Assembly: GCA_027489355.1 (NCBI GenBank)
Contig: JAIXZY010000050.1
Span: 1-33,139, forward strand
Length of the DNA stretch: 33,139 nucleotides
Direction: 5' to 3'
DNA from: Paracoccaceae bacterium
GTDB taxonomy: Bacteria > Pseudomonadota > Alphaproteobacteria > Rhodobacterales > Rhodobacteraceae
Both the position numbers and the translations under genes were made by a program. Of the stretch, positions 21,663 through 29,478 are shown piece by piece (the stretch's first letter is position 1; each line of letters opens with the position of its first letter). The notes below the pieces were generated by a model that did not search any database, had not been told where the DNA came from, and saw nothing but the letters and a program-made list of their open reading frames with translations.

Positions 21663-23117
21663 ATGTCCGCCCTGATGCTCCTTGCCGCCGTCCTCGTCCT
21701 GGCCGTCGCCGCCTTCTTCCTGGCCCGGCAGCGCGCACTGGTCTCGGTTCAGGGCAACCCCCGGCTCCTGCACTCGCTGCCCGGCTACTACGGCTGGTTC
21801 GGCGTCACGGCCGTGCTTGTCCCCTCTCTCGCTGCGCTTGTGCTGTGGCTGATCGCCCAGCCCCTCGTCCTCGAGGCCCGCATCTCGTCCGCGCTTCCGG
21901 CCACGTTGACCGCCGACTCGGCCCAGGCCGAACTGACGCTCGCCGACGTCCGCCGCGTCGCCGACGGTCTCGAGATCGCCGTTGCGCAGGGCGTCCTGAC
22001 CGAAACAGAGCTCACGACAATCGATTCGGGCACCCTGCGCGCCACCCTTGGCTCGGTGGGCGTGGCGCTTGCCGAGGATGTCTCCCCCGAGGTCCTTGCC
22101 GCCGCCCGCGACTATCGCAGCCAGTCGCAGTGGGGCGCGGCCGGCCGCGCCGCCCTGGTCCTTGCGGTAGCCGTCCTTGGTGTGTTCTGGGGCGTCCGCC
22201 AGGCGCGGCCGGACTTCCGCGCCCGCACTCAGGTCGAACGCGTGATTCTTGCCCTGCTGATCACGGCATCGTCGATCGCGGTCCTGACCACGGTGGGCAT
22301 CGTCTGGTCGATGGTGTCGGAAACCTTCGACTTCTTTGCCAAATACCCCGCCCGCGACTTCTTCTTCAGCCTGACCTGGTCGCCGAACTTCCGCGGCGGG
22401 TCTGACCTGGGCATCCTCCCGCTGATCTGGGGCACGCTTTACATCACGCTCGTCTCGATGCTTGTCGCGGTCCCGATAGGCCTCTTTGCAGCGATCTACC
22501 TGGCGGAATATGCCTCGAAGCGCTTGCGCAACTGGGTCAAGCCGCTGATCGAGATGATCGCCGGTATCCCCACCGTCGTCTTCGGCATCTTCGCCCTGGT
22601 CACCGTGGGCCCCGCCCTGCGCGACTGGTTTGCCGAACCGCTTGGCCTTGGCAACTCCGGCTCTTCGGTGATGACGGCCGGGATCGTGATCGGCATCCTG
22701 AACATCCCCTTCATCTCCTCGCTGTCGGACGACATCATCAACGCAGTGCCTCAGTCCTTGCGCGATGGCAGCCTCGGGCTTGGCGCGACGAAGTCCGAGA
22801 CAGTGAAACAGGTCGTCCTGCCCGCCGCCCTGCCCGGCATCGTCGGCGCGATCCTGATGGCCGCCAGCCGCGCCATTGGAGAGACGATGATCGTCGTGAT
22901 GGGCGCGGGAGCGGCCGCCAAGCTGTCGCTGAACCCGTTCGAGGCGATGACCACGATGACCGTCAAGATCGTGGGCCAGCTGACCGGCGACACCGACTTT
23001 GCCGCTCCGGAAACGCTGGTCGCCTTCGCGCTTGGCATGACGCTGTTCGTCATCACCCTGGGCCTCAACATCTTCGCCCTCTGGGTCGTGCGGAAATACC
23101 GGGAGCAGTACGAATGA
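21663..23117 (+). CDS. pstC: phosphate ABC transporter permease PstC
   Basis: This encodes 484 residues, longer than E. coli PstC because of an N-terminal extension of about 190 residues with two or three membrane helices and a periplasmic loop, as in other alphaproteobacteria. The conserved permease region includes LPLIWGTLYITLVSMLVAVPIG, the EMIAGIPTVVFGIFAL segment, and the ATP-binding-protein contact loop QSLRDGSLGLGATKSETVKQVVLPAALPGI (EAA-like motif). ATG 21663 begins MSALM. A longer reading from 21528 runs through the end of pstS and the hairpin and is rejected. The ribosome site is poor. The stop overlaps pstA by four bases. PstC would pair with PstA in the inner membrane. Confidence 0.93.
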   Translation: MSALMLLAAVLVLAVAAFFLARQRALVSVQGNPRLLHSLPGYYGWFGVTAVLVPSLAALVLWLIAQPLVLEARISSALPATLTADSAQAELTLADVRRVADGLEIAVAQGVLTETELTTIDSGTLRATLGSVGVALAEDVSPEVLAAARDYRSQSQWGAAGRAALVLAVAVLGVFWGVRQARPDFRARTQVERVILALLITASSIAVLTTVGIVWSMVSETFDFFAKYPARDFFFSLTWSPNFRGGSDLGILPLIWGTLYITLVSMLVAVPIGLFAAIYLAEYASKRLRNWVKPLIEMIAGIPTVVFGIFALVTVGPALRDWFAEPLGLGNSGSSVMTAGIVIGILNIPFISSLSDDIINAVPQSLRDGSLGLGATKSETVKQVVLPAALPGIVGAILMAASRAIGETMIVVMGAGAAAKLSLNPFEAMTTMTVKIVGQLTGDTDFAAPETLVAFALGMTLFVITLGLNIFALWVVRKYREQYE

Positions 23118-24460
23118 CCGACATCTCCACCTCTGGCCTGTCGCGTCCGAAGCAGTCGATCCTGACCGCCAGCGACCGCATGAAGCGCCGCAACGCGGCC
23201 GAGGCGCGGTTCAAGGCCTACGGGCTGGTCGCCATCGCCATTTCGCTGGTGATGCTGGCCGTGATGCTGTTCACCATCCTGCGCGACGGGGTATCTTCTT
23301 TCCACCAGGCCACGCTGACCTTCCCGATCGAGCTCTCGGCCGATGTGCTGGACCCCAAGGGCAATCGCAACCGCGAGGAAATGGCCAAGGTCACCACCGT
23401 CGGCTACCAGAAGGTGCTGTCGCGCGCGCTGCTGACCCATCTGAAGGCCCAGGGCATTTCGCAAGAGGGCGTCACCGACAAGCAGATCGGCGAGCTGATC
23501 TCGAAGGACGCGGCCGGGCAGCTTCGCGCCAAAGTCCTGGCCAGCCCGGGCATGGTCGGCACAACCATCAACACCGCGATTCTGGCAGCGGGCCGAGTCG
23601 ACGGCTTCCTCAAGGGCCGCGTAACCTATGAGACGGCCGAACGCGACAACCAGATTTCGCCCGACCAGCTCCGCCTTGTCGAAAAGCTGCAAGCGGAAGG
23701 GATCGTCGGCTCCTCCTTCAACTGGACCTTCTTCACCAACCCCGACGCCTCCGACCAGCGGCCGGAGGCCGCAGGCCTGGGTGTCGCCCTCCTCGGCTCG
23801 GCCTACATGATGCTGATGGTGCTGGTAATGTGCGTCCCCGTCGGGGTCGCCGCCTCGATCTACCTCGAGGAATTCGCGCCCAAGAACCGTTGGACCGATG
23901 CCATCGAGGTCAACATCTCCAACCTCGCCGCCGTGCCATCTATCGTCTTCGGCATCCTGGGCCTGGCCGTCTTCATCAACTTCGCCGGAATGCCCCAGTC
24001 CTCGTCAGTCGTTGGCGCGCTGGTGATCAGCCTGATGACGCTGCCCACGATCATCATTGCCACCCGTTCCGCGATCCGGGCCGTGCCGCCGTCCATCCGC
24101 GATGCGGCCCTGGGGGTGGGCGCGTCCAGGATGCAGACTGTTGTCCATCACGTCCTGCCGCTGGCGATGCCCGGCATTCTGACCGGCACGATTCTGGGCC
24201 TTGCGACCGCGCTTGGCGAAACCGCGCCACTTCTGCTGATCGGCATGGTCGCCTTCGTCGACAACTATCCCGCCGCCCCGCCGGAAGGCTTCCTCGACCC
24301 GGCGACCGCGCTTCCCGTCCAGGTCTACTCCTGGGCCAGCCGCGCCGACCCCGCCTTCATCGAACGCTCAAATGGCGCGATCATCGTGCTGCTGGTGTTC
24401 CTCGTCGTGATGAACGTCGCCGCAATTCTCCTCCGCCGCCGGTTCGAGCGCCGCTGGTAG
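23114..24460 (+). CDS. pstA: phosphate ABC transporter permease PstA
   Basis: This encodes 448 residues. An N-terminal cytoplasmic stretch of about 30 residues precedes one membrane helix (about 36-60). A large periplasmic domain follows (about 65-210), then the five-helix permease core with EFAPKNRWTDAIEVNISNLAAVPSIVFGILGL and the coupling loop PPSIRDAALGVGASRMQTVVHHVLPLAMPGI. It pairs with PstC to form the channel. The ATGA overlap with pstC shows co-translation. The usual next genes, pstB, phoU and phoB, are absent: four bases after the stop lies the end of an opposite-strand LuxR gene. The ATPase must be encoded elsewhere for transport to work. Confidence 0.93.
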   Translation: MTDISTSGLSRPKQSILTASDRMKRRNAAEARFKAYGLVAIAISLVMLAVMLFTILRDGVSSFHQATLTFPIELSADVLDPKGNRNREEMAKVTTVGYQKVLSRALLTHLKAQGISQEGVTDKQIGELISKDAAGQLRAKVLASPGMVGTTINTAILAAGRVDGFLKGRVTYETAERDNQISPDQLRLVEKLQAEGIVGSSFNWTFFTNPDASDQRPEAAGLGVALLGSAYMMLMVLVMCVPVGVAASIYLEEFAPKNRWTDAIEVNISNLAAVPSIVFGILGLAVFINFAGMPQSSSVVGALVISLMTLPTIIIATRSAIRAVPPSIRDAALGVGASRMQTVVHHVLPLAMPGILTGTILGLATALGETAPLLLIGMVAFVDNYPAAPPEGFLDPATALPVQVYSWASRADPAFIERSNGAIIVLLVFLVVMNVAAILLRRRFERRW

Positions 24461-24464
24461 AGCG

Positions 24465-25241
24465 TCAGAGCAAGGGCAGCATCAGCGCGAACAACTCCGC
24501 CTGTGAGGATATCCCGCAGCGTGCATAAAGCTGCTTGCGGAAGACCTTCACCGTCTGTGGCGACAGGCCCAGGTTCAGCCCGATCGACAGCGTCGAGTGG
24601 CCCTTCAGGATCAGCAGCGCCACCTGCGCCTGCCGGGGTGACAGCGCGATCCCCAACCGCGCCTCCGCCGCCGCCGCCAGTTTCGCAGGCGTATCCTCAA
24701 CCGGCTGAACGGACAACTTCGGCACGGGCCAATGCGCCCGTGCAAGCTCTGCAACGACCGGAGCAATCCGCCGACAGGCCGCGATCTCGGACGCCGAGAA
24801 CACCCTCCCAGACTGCCCGTCCCGCCCCAGAAACAGGTTCAGCGACAGCCCCGCGCCCAGCCAGACCGTGAAGTCCAGCTCGTCGATGATCGTCGTCTGA
24901 CCGAAGTATTCCACATAGAACCGGCTCCGCTGGAACGCGTCCGGCGCGATGTCCCGCAGCCGGTAAAGCCCCTCCTCCGCCCGGCTCAGGTGCAGGCCGT
25001 AGAAGGGGCTCAGCCGGAAGGCCCCCGCCATGTAGGTGCTCTGCAACTTCCCGAAGACCCTGTCGTCCCCCGCCCGCCGAAACAGCTCCAACGCCGGTCC
25101 GCCATCGCTGTAGGCCAGAACGAGCATGTTGTCCGGCCTGACCAGCGCCTCCAGCATCTGCCACAGCGCCACCTCGAACCCCGGCCGCCCAAGGGTCGCA
25201 ATCACCTTGGCCAGTTCCGGCTCGAAACGCGGCTCGCCCAT
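24465..25241 (-). CDS. LuxR-family transcriptional regulator
   Basis: This encodes 258 residues. The C-terminal LuxR-type helix-turn-helix (about 197-255) reads LSPRQAQVALLILKGHSTLSIGLNLGLSPQTVKVFRKQLYARCGISSQAEL, with the usual spacing. The N-terminal 190 residues do not show the conserved autoinducer-binding Trp/Tyr/Asp set, nor a receiver domain, so the input signal is unknown. The start ATG 25241 follows GAGG. A perfect 16-base palindrome lies 13 bases upstream. It is divergent from the nitrilase operon and is the probable regulator of it. It converges on pstA with a four-base gap. Confidence 0.88.
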   Translation of the reverse strand: MGEPRFEPELAKVIATLGRPGFEVALWQMLEALVRPDNMLVLAYSDGGPALELFRRAGDDRVFGKLQSTYMAGAFRLSPFYGLHLSRAEEGLYRLRDIAPDAFQRSRFYVEYFGQTTIIDELDFTVWLGAGLSLNLFLGRDGQSGRVFSASEIAACRRIAPVVAELARAHWPVPKLSVQPVEDTPAKLAAAAEARLGIALSPRQAQVALLILKGHSTLSIGLNLGLSPQTVKVFRKQLYARCGISSQAELFALMLPLL

Positions 25242-25253
25242 CCATACCTCGCT

Positions 25254-25269
25254 GGGGGTATATACCCCC
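25254..25269. promoter_or_regulatory. perfect palindrome, candidate LuxR operator
   Basis: GGGGGTATATACCCCC is a perfect 16-base palindrome between the divergent LuxR and nitrilase genes, directly upstream of the LuxR ribosome site. A half-site GGGGTAT recurs about 50 bases on, near 25309. The position fits autoregulation plus control of the catabolic operon. Confidence 0.6.
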
Positions 25270-25366
25270 CGATGCGAGATAACCTACCACTACACGGAAT
25301 TCCAAGGGGTATGGCCCACGCAGCGGTCCCCGATCACCATGACCGGGCAAGGACAGGAGGGACCCG

Positions 25367-26122
25367 ATGCGTTTGGCACTTTGGCAGGGCACATCCCCCG
25401 CCTCTGACATCGAGGCCGCCTGTACCGAGGCCGAAGCCGCCCTCACCGCCGCCGCCGCACTTAAGGCCGACGTCCTCGTCCTGCCCGAGGTCTGGCTTCC
25501 CGGCTACAACCAGCCCGACATCCCTGCCCAGGCGCTGCCCGCCGACAGCCCGCCCCTTCGCCGCCTCGCCGAAGCCGCGAAACGCCGCGCCACCGCCCTT
25601 GTCCTGGGTTACGCCGAGCGTGACGACAACCGCCTCTACAACTCCGCCGCCTGCTTCGGCTCCGACGGCGCGCTTCTGTGCAACTACCGCAAGGTCCAAC
25701 TCTACGGCCCCCGCGAGTCCGCCCTCTACACCCCCGGAGACACGCTCCCAACCTTCCGCCTTGGCACCGAAACCGCCGCAATCCTGATATGTTACGACAT
25801 TGAGTTCGCACCCCACGTGAAGTCCCTCACCGACCGTGGCGCAACGCTCATCCTCGTCCCCACCGCCAACATGGCCCCCTTCACCCACGTCCCCCGCGCC
25901 ACCGTCCCCGCGATGGCCGCCTGCCACGGCGTGACCATCGCCTACGCCAACTACTGCGGGACCGAGGGCGACCTTACCTACGTCGGCCTTTCCACGATCG
26001 CCGGCCCCCACGGCGAAGTCCTGGCGCAAGCAGGAGAGACCCCCACCCTTCTGGTCACCGACCTGCCGCCGCGCGACCCCGCCCGCCTCTCCACCCAATC
26101 CGCCGACTTCCGGACCCTCTAG
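25367..26122 (+). CDS. carbon-nitrogen hydrolase (nitrilase superfamily amidase)
   Basis: This encodes 251 residues with the complete nitrilase-superfamily catalytic set: Glu41 in LPEVWLPGY, Lys109 in YRKVQLYG, and Cys142 in ILICYDIEF. An additional Glu follows in PRESALYTPG as in active amidases. The cytoplasmic enzyme would hydrolyse an amide, carbamoyl or nitrile C-N bond. The size and motifs are nearer to aliphatic or R-type amidases and N-carbamoyl hydrolases than to true nitrilases. A strong GGAGGG site precedes ATG 25367. Its stop is followed immediately (TAGATG) by the dehydrogenase gene, so they are co-translated. In context it may process an amide formed from, or leading to, the amine substrate of the dehydrogenase. 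Confidence 0.88.
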   Translation: MRLALWQGTSPASDIEAACTEAEAALTAAAALKADVLVLPEVWLPGYNQPDIPAQALPADSPPLRRLAEAAKRRATALVLGYAERDDNRLYNSAACFGSDGALLCNYRKVQLYGPRESALYTPGDTLPTFRLGTETAAILICYDIEFAPHVKSLTDRGATLILVPTANMAPFTHVPRATVPAMAACHGVTIAYANYCGTEGDLTYVGLSTIAGPHGEVLAQAGETPTLLVTDLPPRDPARLSTQSADFRTL

Positions 26123-28201
26123 ATGCGCGATCCCCGCCACGACATCCTCTTCACGCCGCTCCAGATCGGCCCGAAGACGGCCAAGAACCGCTTCTACCAG
26201 GTCCCGCACTGCAACGGCGGCGGCTACCGCGATCCCTCGGCCGTGGTCGAGATGCGCCGGACCAAAGCCGAGGGCGGCTGGGGCGTCATCTTCACCGAGC
26301 AGACGGAAATCCACCCGACCAGCGAAATAACCCCCTTCATCGAACAGCACCTCTGGGACGACCGTGACATTCCGGCGCTCGCCCGTACGGCCGAGGCGAT
26401 GAAATCCCAAGGCGCGCTTGCCGGCATCCAGCTTGCCTACTCCGGCATCAACGGCCCGAACCTCTACAGCCGCGAGGTGCCCCTCGCCGTCACCGGCGGC
26501 CCGATCCTGACCTTCACCTCCGACCCCGTCCAGGCCCGCACCATGGACAAGGAAGATATCCGCGACCTCCGCCGCTGGTTCCGCAACGCCTTCCGCCGCA
26601 GCCAGCAGGCGGGCTTTGACCTCATCTGCCTCTACGGCGCGCACGGCTTCGGCATCCTGCAACACTTCCTCTCCCGCGCCACCAACCACCGCACCGACGA
26701 ATACGGCGGCGACCTCACAAACCGCGCGAGGTTCCTGCGCGAGATCGTTGAAGATGCACGGGAAACCACCAAGGGCGAACTGGCCATCACCCTGCGGATG
26801 AGCCTCCACGAGGCCGGCGCCTACGGCTTCTCCAACGCCGAGCTTCGCGACTTCATCGCCATGCATTCCGAGCTTCCCGACCTCTGGGACCTCGCCAACG
26901 GCACCTGGGAGGCCTGCTCGGGCACCTCCCGTTTCAAGGACGAAGGCGCGCAGGAAGACCTTGTCCGCGGCATCAAGGAGCTGACCCCCAAACCCGTCGT
27001 CGGCGTCGGCCGCTTCACCTCCCCCGACGCGATGGTCCGGCAGATCAAGGCGGGCATCCTCGACTTCATCGGCGCCGCAAGGCCAAGCATCGCCGACCCC
27101 TTCCTGCCGAAGAAGGTCGAAGAAGGCCGCTACGAGGACATCCGCGAATGCATCGGCTGCAACATCTGCGTCAGCGGGGATATGACCCAAGGCATCAGCC
27201 GCTGCACCCAGAACACCGCCTTCATGGAGGAATGGCGCAAGGGCTGGCACCCCGACCGCGCCCGCCCCAAGGGCGCCTCCGAAACCGTCCTGATCGTCGG
27301 CGCAGGCCCGACCGGGCTTGAGGCCGCCCTCCAGGCCGCCAGACGCGGCTACAAGGTCACCTTGGCCGAGGCCACCACCACCCTCGGCGGCCGCGTCACG
27401 CAGGAACGCCAACTCCCCGGCCTCTCCGCCTGGGGCCGCGTCGCCGACTACCGCACCGGGCAACTCGCCCCCCTGCCCAACGTCGAGATCTACCGCGACA
27501 GCCCCCTCACCCCCGGCGACATCCTGGCGATGCAAGCCGACCACGTCGCCATCGCCACCGGGGCCACCTGGCGCCGCGACGCCGTGGCCCGGCTGCACCT
27601 CCACCCGATCCCGACCGACCCGGCGATGCCGCTCTACACGCCCGACGACCTCATGTCGGGCCGCGCCCCCGAAGGCCAGACCGTCGCGCTCTACGACGAC
27701 GACCACTTCTACATGGGCTCCGTCCTCGCCGAACTCCTGGTCCAGAAGGGCAACCGCGTCCACTTCGTCACCCCCGCCGTGAAGGTCGCCGAATGGACCG
27801 ACAACACGCTGGAGCAAGGCGCGATCATGCGCCGCCTCCTTGACCTCGGCGTGGACATCCACCTCAGCAAGGCCCCGGAAGCCATTGGCGCGAAAGAGAT
27901 AACCCTCGCCTGCACCTGGACTGGCCGTGAGACCCTGCTCCCCTGCGACGCGGTGCTCCACGTCACCTCACGCACCCCGAACGACCAGCTCTATCACCAG
28001 ACCAAAGCCCTCGACTGGCAGGCCGCCGGCATCAGGACCCTCAAACTCATCGGCGACGCCGCCGCCCCCGGCCCTATCGCCTGGGCCACCTACGCCGGTC
28101 GCAACTGGGCCGAATCCCTCGACCAACCCGACCAGGGCGATGCCCTCACCTTCCGCCGCGAGATCGCCGCGCTCGACCCCGGCGAAAGCCTCCTGCCATG
28201 A
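26123..28201 (+). CDS. TMADH/DMADH/histamine dehydrogenase family iron-sulfur flavoprotein
   Basis: This encodes 692 residues with the layout of trimethylamine dehydrogenase. An FMN barrel (about 1-330) is followed by four [4Fe-4S] Cys at 343, 346, 349 and 361 (CIGCNIC ... CTQN), then an ADP/FAD-binding domain starting VLIVGAGPTGLEAA near 394. Cys30 in RFYQVPHC is at the exact position that binds FMN covalently as 6-S-cysteinyl-FMN. Catalytic Tyr171 and His174 in LYGAHG are kept. By hand alignment the substrate bowl reads Gln60, Trp262, Asp353 instead of TMADH's Tyr60, Trp264, Trp355, the same set reported for Nocardioides histamine dehydrogenase. The TMADH triad Asp267 appears replaced by Cys265. 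It is therefore an amine dehydrogenase, substrate uncertain. It sits between a nitrilase and RidA. Confidence 0.85.
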   Translation: MRDPRHDILFTPLQIGPKTAKNRFYQVPHCNGGGYRDPSAVVEMRRTKAEGGWGVIFTEQTEIHPTSEITPFIEQHLWDDRDIPALARTAEAMKSQGALAGIQLAYSGINGPNLYSREVPLAVTGGPILTFTSDPVQARTMDKEDIRDLRRWFRNAFRRSQQAGFDLICLYGAHGFGILQHFLSRATNHRTDEYGGDLTNRARFLREIVEDARETTKGELAITLRMSLHEAGAYGFSNAELRDFIAMHSELPDLWDLANGTWEACSGTSRFKDEGAQEDLVRGIKELTPKPVVGVGRFTSPDAMVRQIKAGILDFIGAARPSIADPFLPKKVEEGRYEDIRECIGCNICVSGDMTQGISRCTQNTAFMEEWRKGWHPDRARPKGASETVLIVGAGPTGLEAALQAARRGYKVTLAEATTTLGGRVTQERQLPGLSAWGRVADYRTGQLAPLPNVEIYRDSPLTPGDILAMQADHVAIATGATWRRDAVARLHLHPIPTDPAMPLYTPDDLMSGRAPEGQTVALYDDDHFYMGSVLAELLVQKGNRVHFVTPAVKVAEWTDNTLEQGAIMRRLLDLGVDIHLSKAPEAIGAKEITLACTWTGRETLLPCDAVLHVTSRTPNDQLYHQTKALDWQAAGIRTLKLIGDAAAPGPIAWATYAGRNWAESLDQPDQGDALTFRREIAALDPGESLLP

Positions 28202-28221
28202 CCCGCACCCGGCATTTTCTG

Positions 28222-28245
28222 TCCCCAAATATCCCCGCCGGAGGC
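28222..28245. repeat. possible dispersed Rhodobacterales intergenic element
   Basis: CCCCAAATATCCCCGCCGG followed by AGGCC resembles a short element I recall lying after many genes in Rhodobacterales genomes. Only one copy is visible here, so dispersal cannot be shown from the window. Confidence 0.35.
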
Positions 28246-28255
28246 CCTCCGAGGT

Positions 28256-28278
28256 CCTGCGTGTCCTTCACACGCAGG
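28256..28278 (+). terminator. hairpin between the dehydrogenase and ridA-like genes
   Basis: CCTGCGTGT and ACACGCAGG form a perfect 9-bp stem with loop CCTTC. No U-tract follows (GCCGAGACAAAAGG), so it may be a processing or attenuation site inside the operon. The gap of 144 bases also leaves room for a separate promoter for the RidA-DUF1028 pair. Confidence 0.45.
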
Positions 28279-28345
28279 GCCGAGACAAAAGGCTCGCGCG
28301 GAACGCGCTCAATTTGACAACCGCCCGTCACAAGGACCCCGGACA

Positions 28346-28768
28346 ATGACCCACTTCCGCCACCGCAAGTTCAACACCCGCGACACCTACCCCGAACAGA
28401 AGCTCGATAATGACCTCTGCCAGGCGGTCGTCGCCAAGGGCCGGATCGTCTTTCTCCGCGGCCAGTGCCCGCAGGACCTCGACACCGCCAAGGACATCGG
28501 CAGCCATGACCCGGTCGAGCAGACCCACAAGGTCATGCAGAACATCCGGCAACTGCTGGAGGAAGTCGGCGGGAAGATGGAGCATCTCTGCAAGGTCGTC
28601 GTCTACCTGACCGACGTCCGCCACCGCGAGGCGGTCTACCGGACGATGGGCGAATACATCAAGGGCGTGCATCCGGTCTCGACCGGGGTGGTCGTCACCG
28701 CGCTGGCCCGGCCGTCCTGGCTGGTCGAGATCGACGGGACCGCGGTCATCCCGGACGACGCCGAATGA
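28346..28768 (+). CDS. RidA family (YjgF/YER057c/UK114) protein
   Basis: This encodes 140 residues. RidA proteins hydrolyse reactive enamines and imines, releasing ammonia. The active-site Arg is kept as Arg122 in ALARPSWLVEIDGTAV, with Glu128 following as in the archetype, so imine deaminase activity is plausible. Other family segments are FLRGQCPQDLD, DPVEQTHKVMQNIRQLLEEVGG and KVVVYLTDVRHREAV. The protein should form trimers. It overlaps the DUF1028 gene by four bases. In this operon its likely task is to clear imine intermediates from the flavin amine dehydrogenase. Start ATG 28346 has only a modest ribosome site (AAGGA at 12 bases). Confidence 0.92.
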   Translation: MTHFRHRKFNTRDTYPEQKLDNDLCQAVVAKGRIVFLRGQCPQDLDTAKDIGSHDPVEQTHKVMQNIRQLLEEVGGKMEHLCKVVVYLTDVRHREAVYRTMGEYIKGVHPVSTGVVVTALARPSWLVEIDGTAVIPDDAE

Positions 28769-29436
28769 CCTTCTCCATCGTTGCCCGCTGCGCGAGGACG
28801 GGGCAGTTCGGTATGGCCATCTCCTCCTCCTCCCCCGCCGTTGCCGCCCGCTGCGCCCATGTCCGGGCGGGGGTGGGCGCGGTGGCCAGCCAGAACATCA
28901 CCGATCCGGCCATCGGCCCGCTGGTGCTAGACCGGCTGGAGGCGGGTTTGTCAGCCACGGAGGCGCTGCAGGCCGTGACCACGGGCCGCGCTCACATCGA
29001 TTACCGGCAGCTTCTGGTCGTCGACCGCGCAGGGCGGGCGGCCATCCATTCAGGGCGGCAGGTCCTGGGCGTCTGGGGAGAGGCGCGGGCTACGGACTGC
29101 GCAGCAGGGGGGAACCTGCTGGCCGGGGAGCTGGTGCCGATGGCGATGGTCGAGGCTTTCAGCGGGTCAAAGGGGCATCTGGGGGACCGACTGATGCTGG
29201 CCCTGGAGGCCGGACTGAAGGCCGGGGGGGAGGCCGGGCCGGTTCACTCGGCGGGGCTGAAGGTCGCCGACCGGCTGTCCTGGCCCCTGGTTGACCTGCG
29301 GATCGACTGGGCGGAGGACCCGATCGGGATGCTGCGGGCCGCATGGGACGTCTATGCGCCGCAGATGGGGGCCTATGTCCAGCGCGCCGAGGATCCCACC
29401 CAGGCGCCGTCCTACGGGGTCCCGGGGGATGAGTGA
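28765..29436 (+). CDS. DUF1028 family Ntn-hydrolase-like protein
   Basis: This encodes 223 residues of the DUF1028 family, predicted to have the Ntn-hydrolase fold but without an established reaction. The conserved N-terminus TFSIVARCARTGQFGMAISSSSPAVAARC is complete, with Ser3 available near the N-terminus. VASQNITDPAIGPLVLDRL, QLLVVDRAG and the central ATDCAAGGNLLAG also fit the family. It is translationally coupled to the RidA-like gene, an association known in other genomes with amine or amino-acid catabolism. It is the last gene of the cassette. An inverted repeat begins eight bases after the stop. Confidence 0.9.
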   Translation: MTFSIVARCARTGQFGMAISSSSPAVAARCAHVRAGVGAVASQNITDPAIGPLVLDRLEAGLSATEALQAVTTGRAHIDYRQLLVVDRAGRAAIHSGRQVLGVWGEARATDCAAGGNLLAGELVPMAMVEAFSGSKGHLGDRLMLALEAGLKAGGEAGPVHSAGLKVADRLSWPLVDLRIDWAEDPIGMLRAAWDVYAPQMGAYVQRAEDPTQAPSYGVPGDE

Positions 29437-29444
29437 CACCAGCC

Positions 29445-29459
29445 TGTCCACGGTGGACA
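29445..29459. repeat. TGTCCAC/GTGGACA inverted repeat after DUF1028
   Basis: TGTCCAC-G-GTGGACA is a perfect inverted repeat shortly after the DUF1028 stop and differs by one base from the element at 4936-4950. No U-run follows, so it may be a protein site rather than a terminator. Confidence 0.5.
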
Positions 29460-29478
29460 AATCCACAAATCGCAATGC

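Noticed and set aside
25334-27961. 875-codon minus-strand reading opposite the nitrilase and dehydrogenase genes
   Set aside because: It is an antisense frame kept open by high GC codon bias. It is low-complexity with no family features, while the plus-strand genes have full catalytic motif sets.
28256-28278. Hairpin after the dehydrogenase as a full operon terminator
   Set aside because: No T-run follows and the downstream RidA-like and DUF1028 genes fit the same pathway, so complete termination is not supported.
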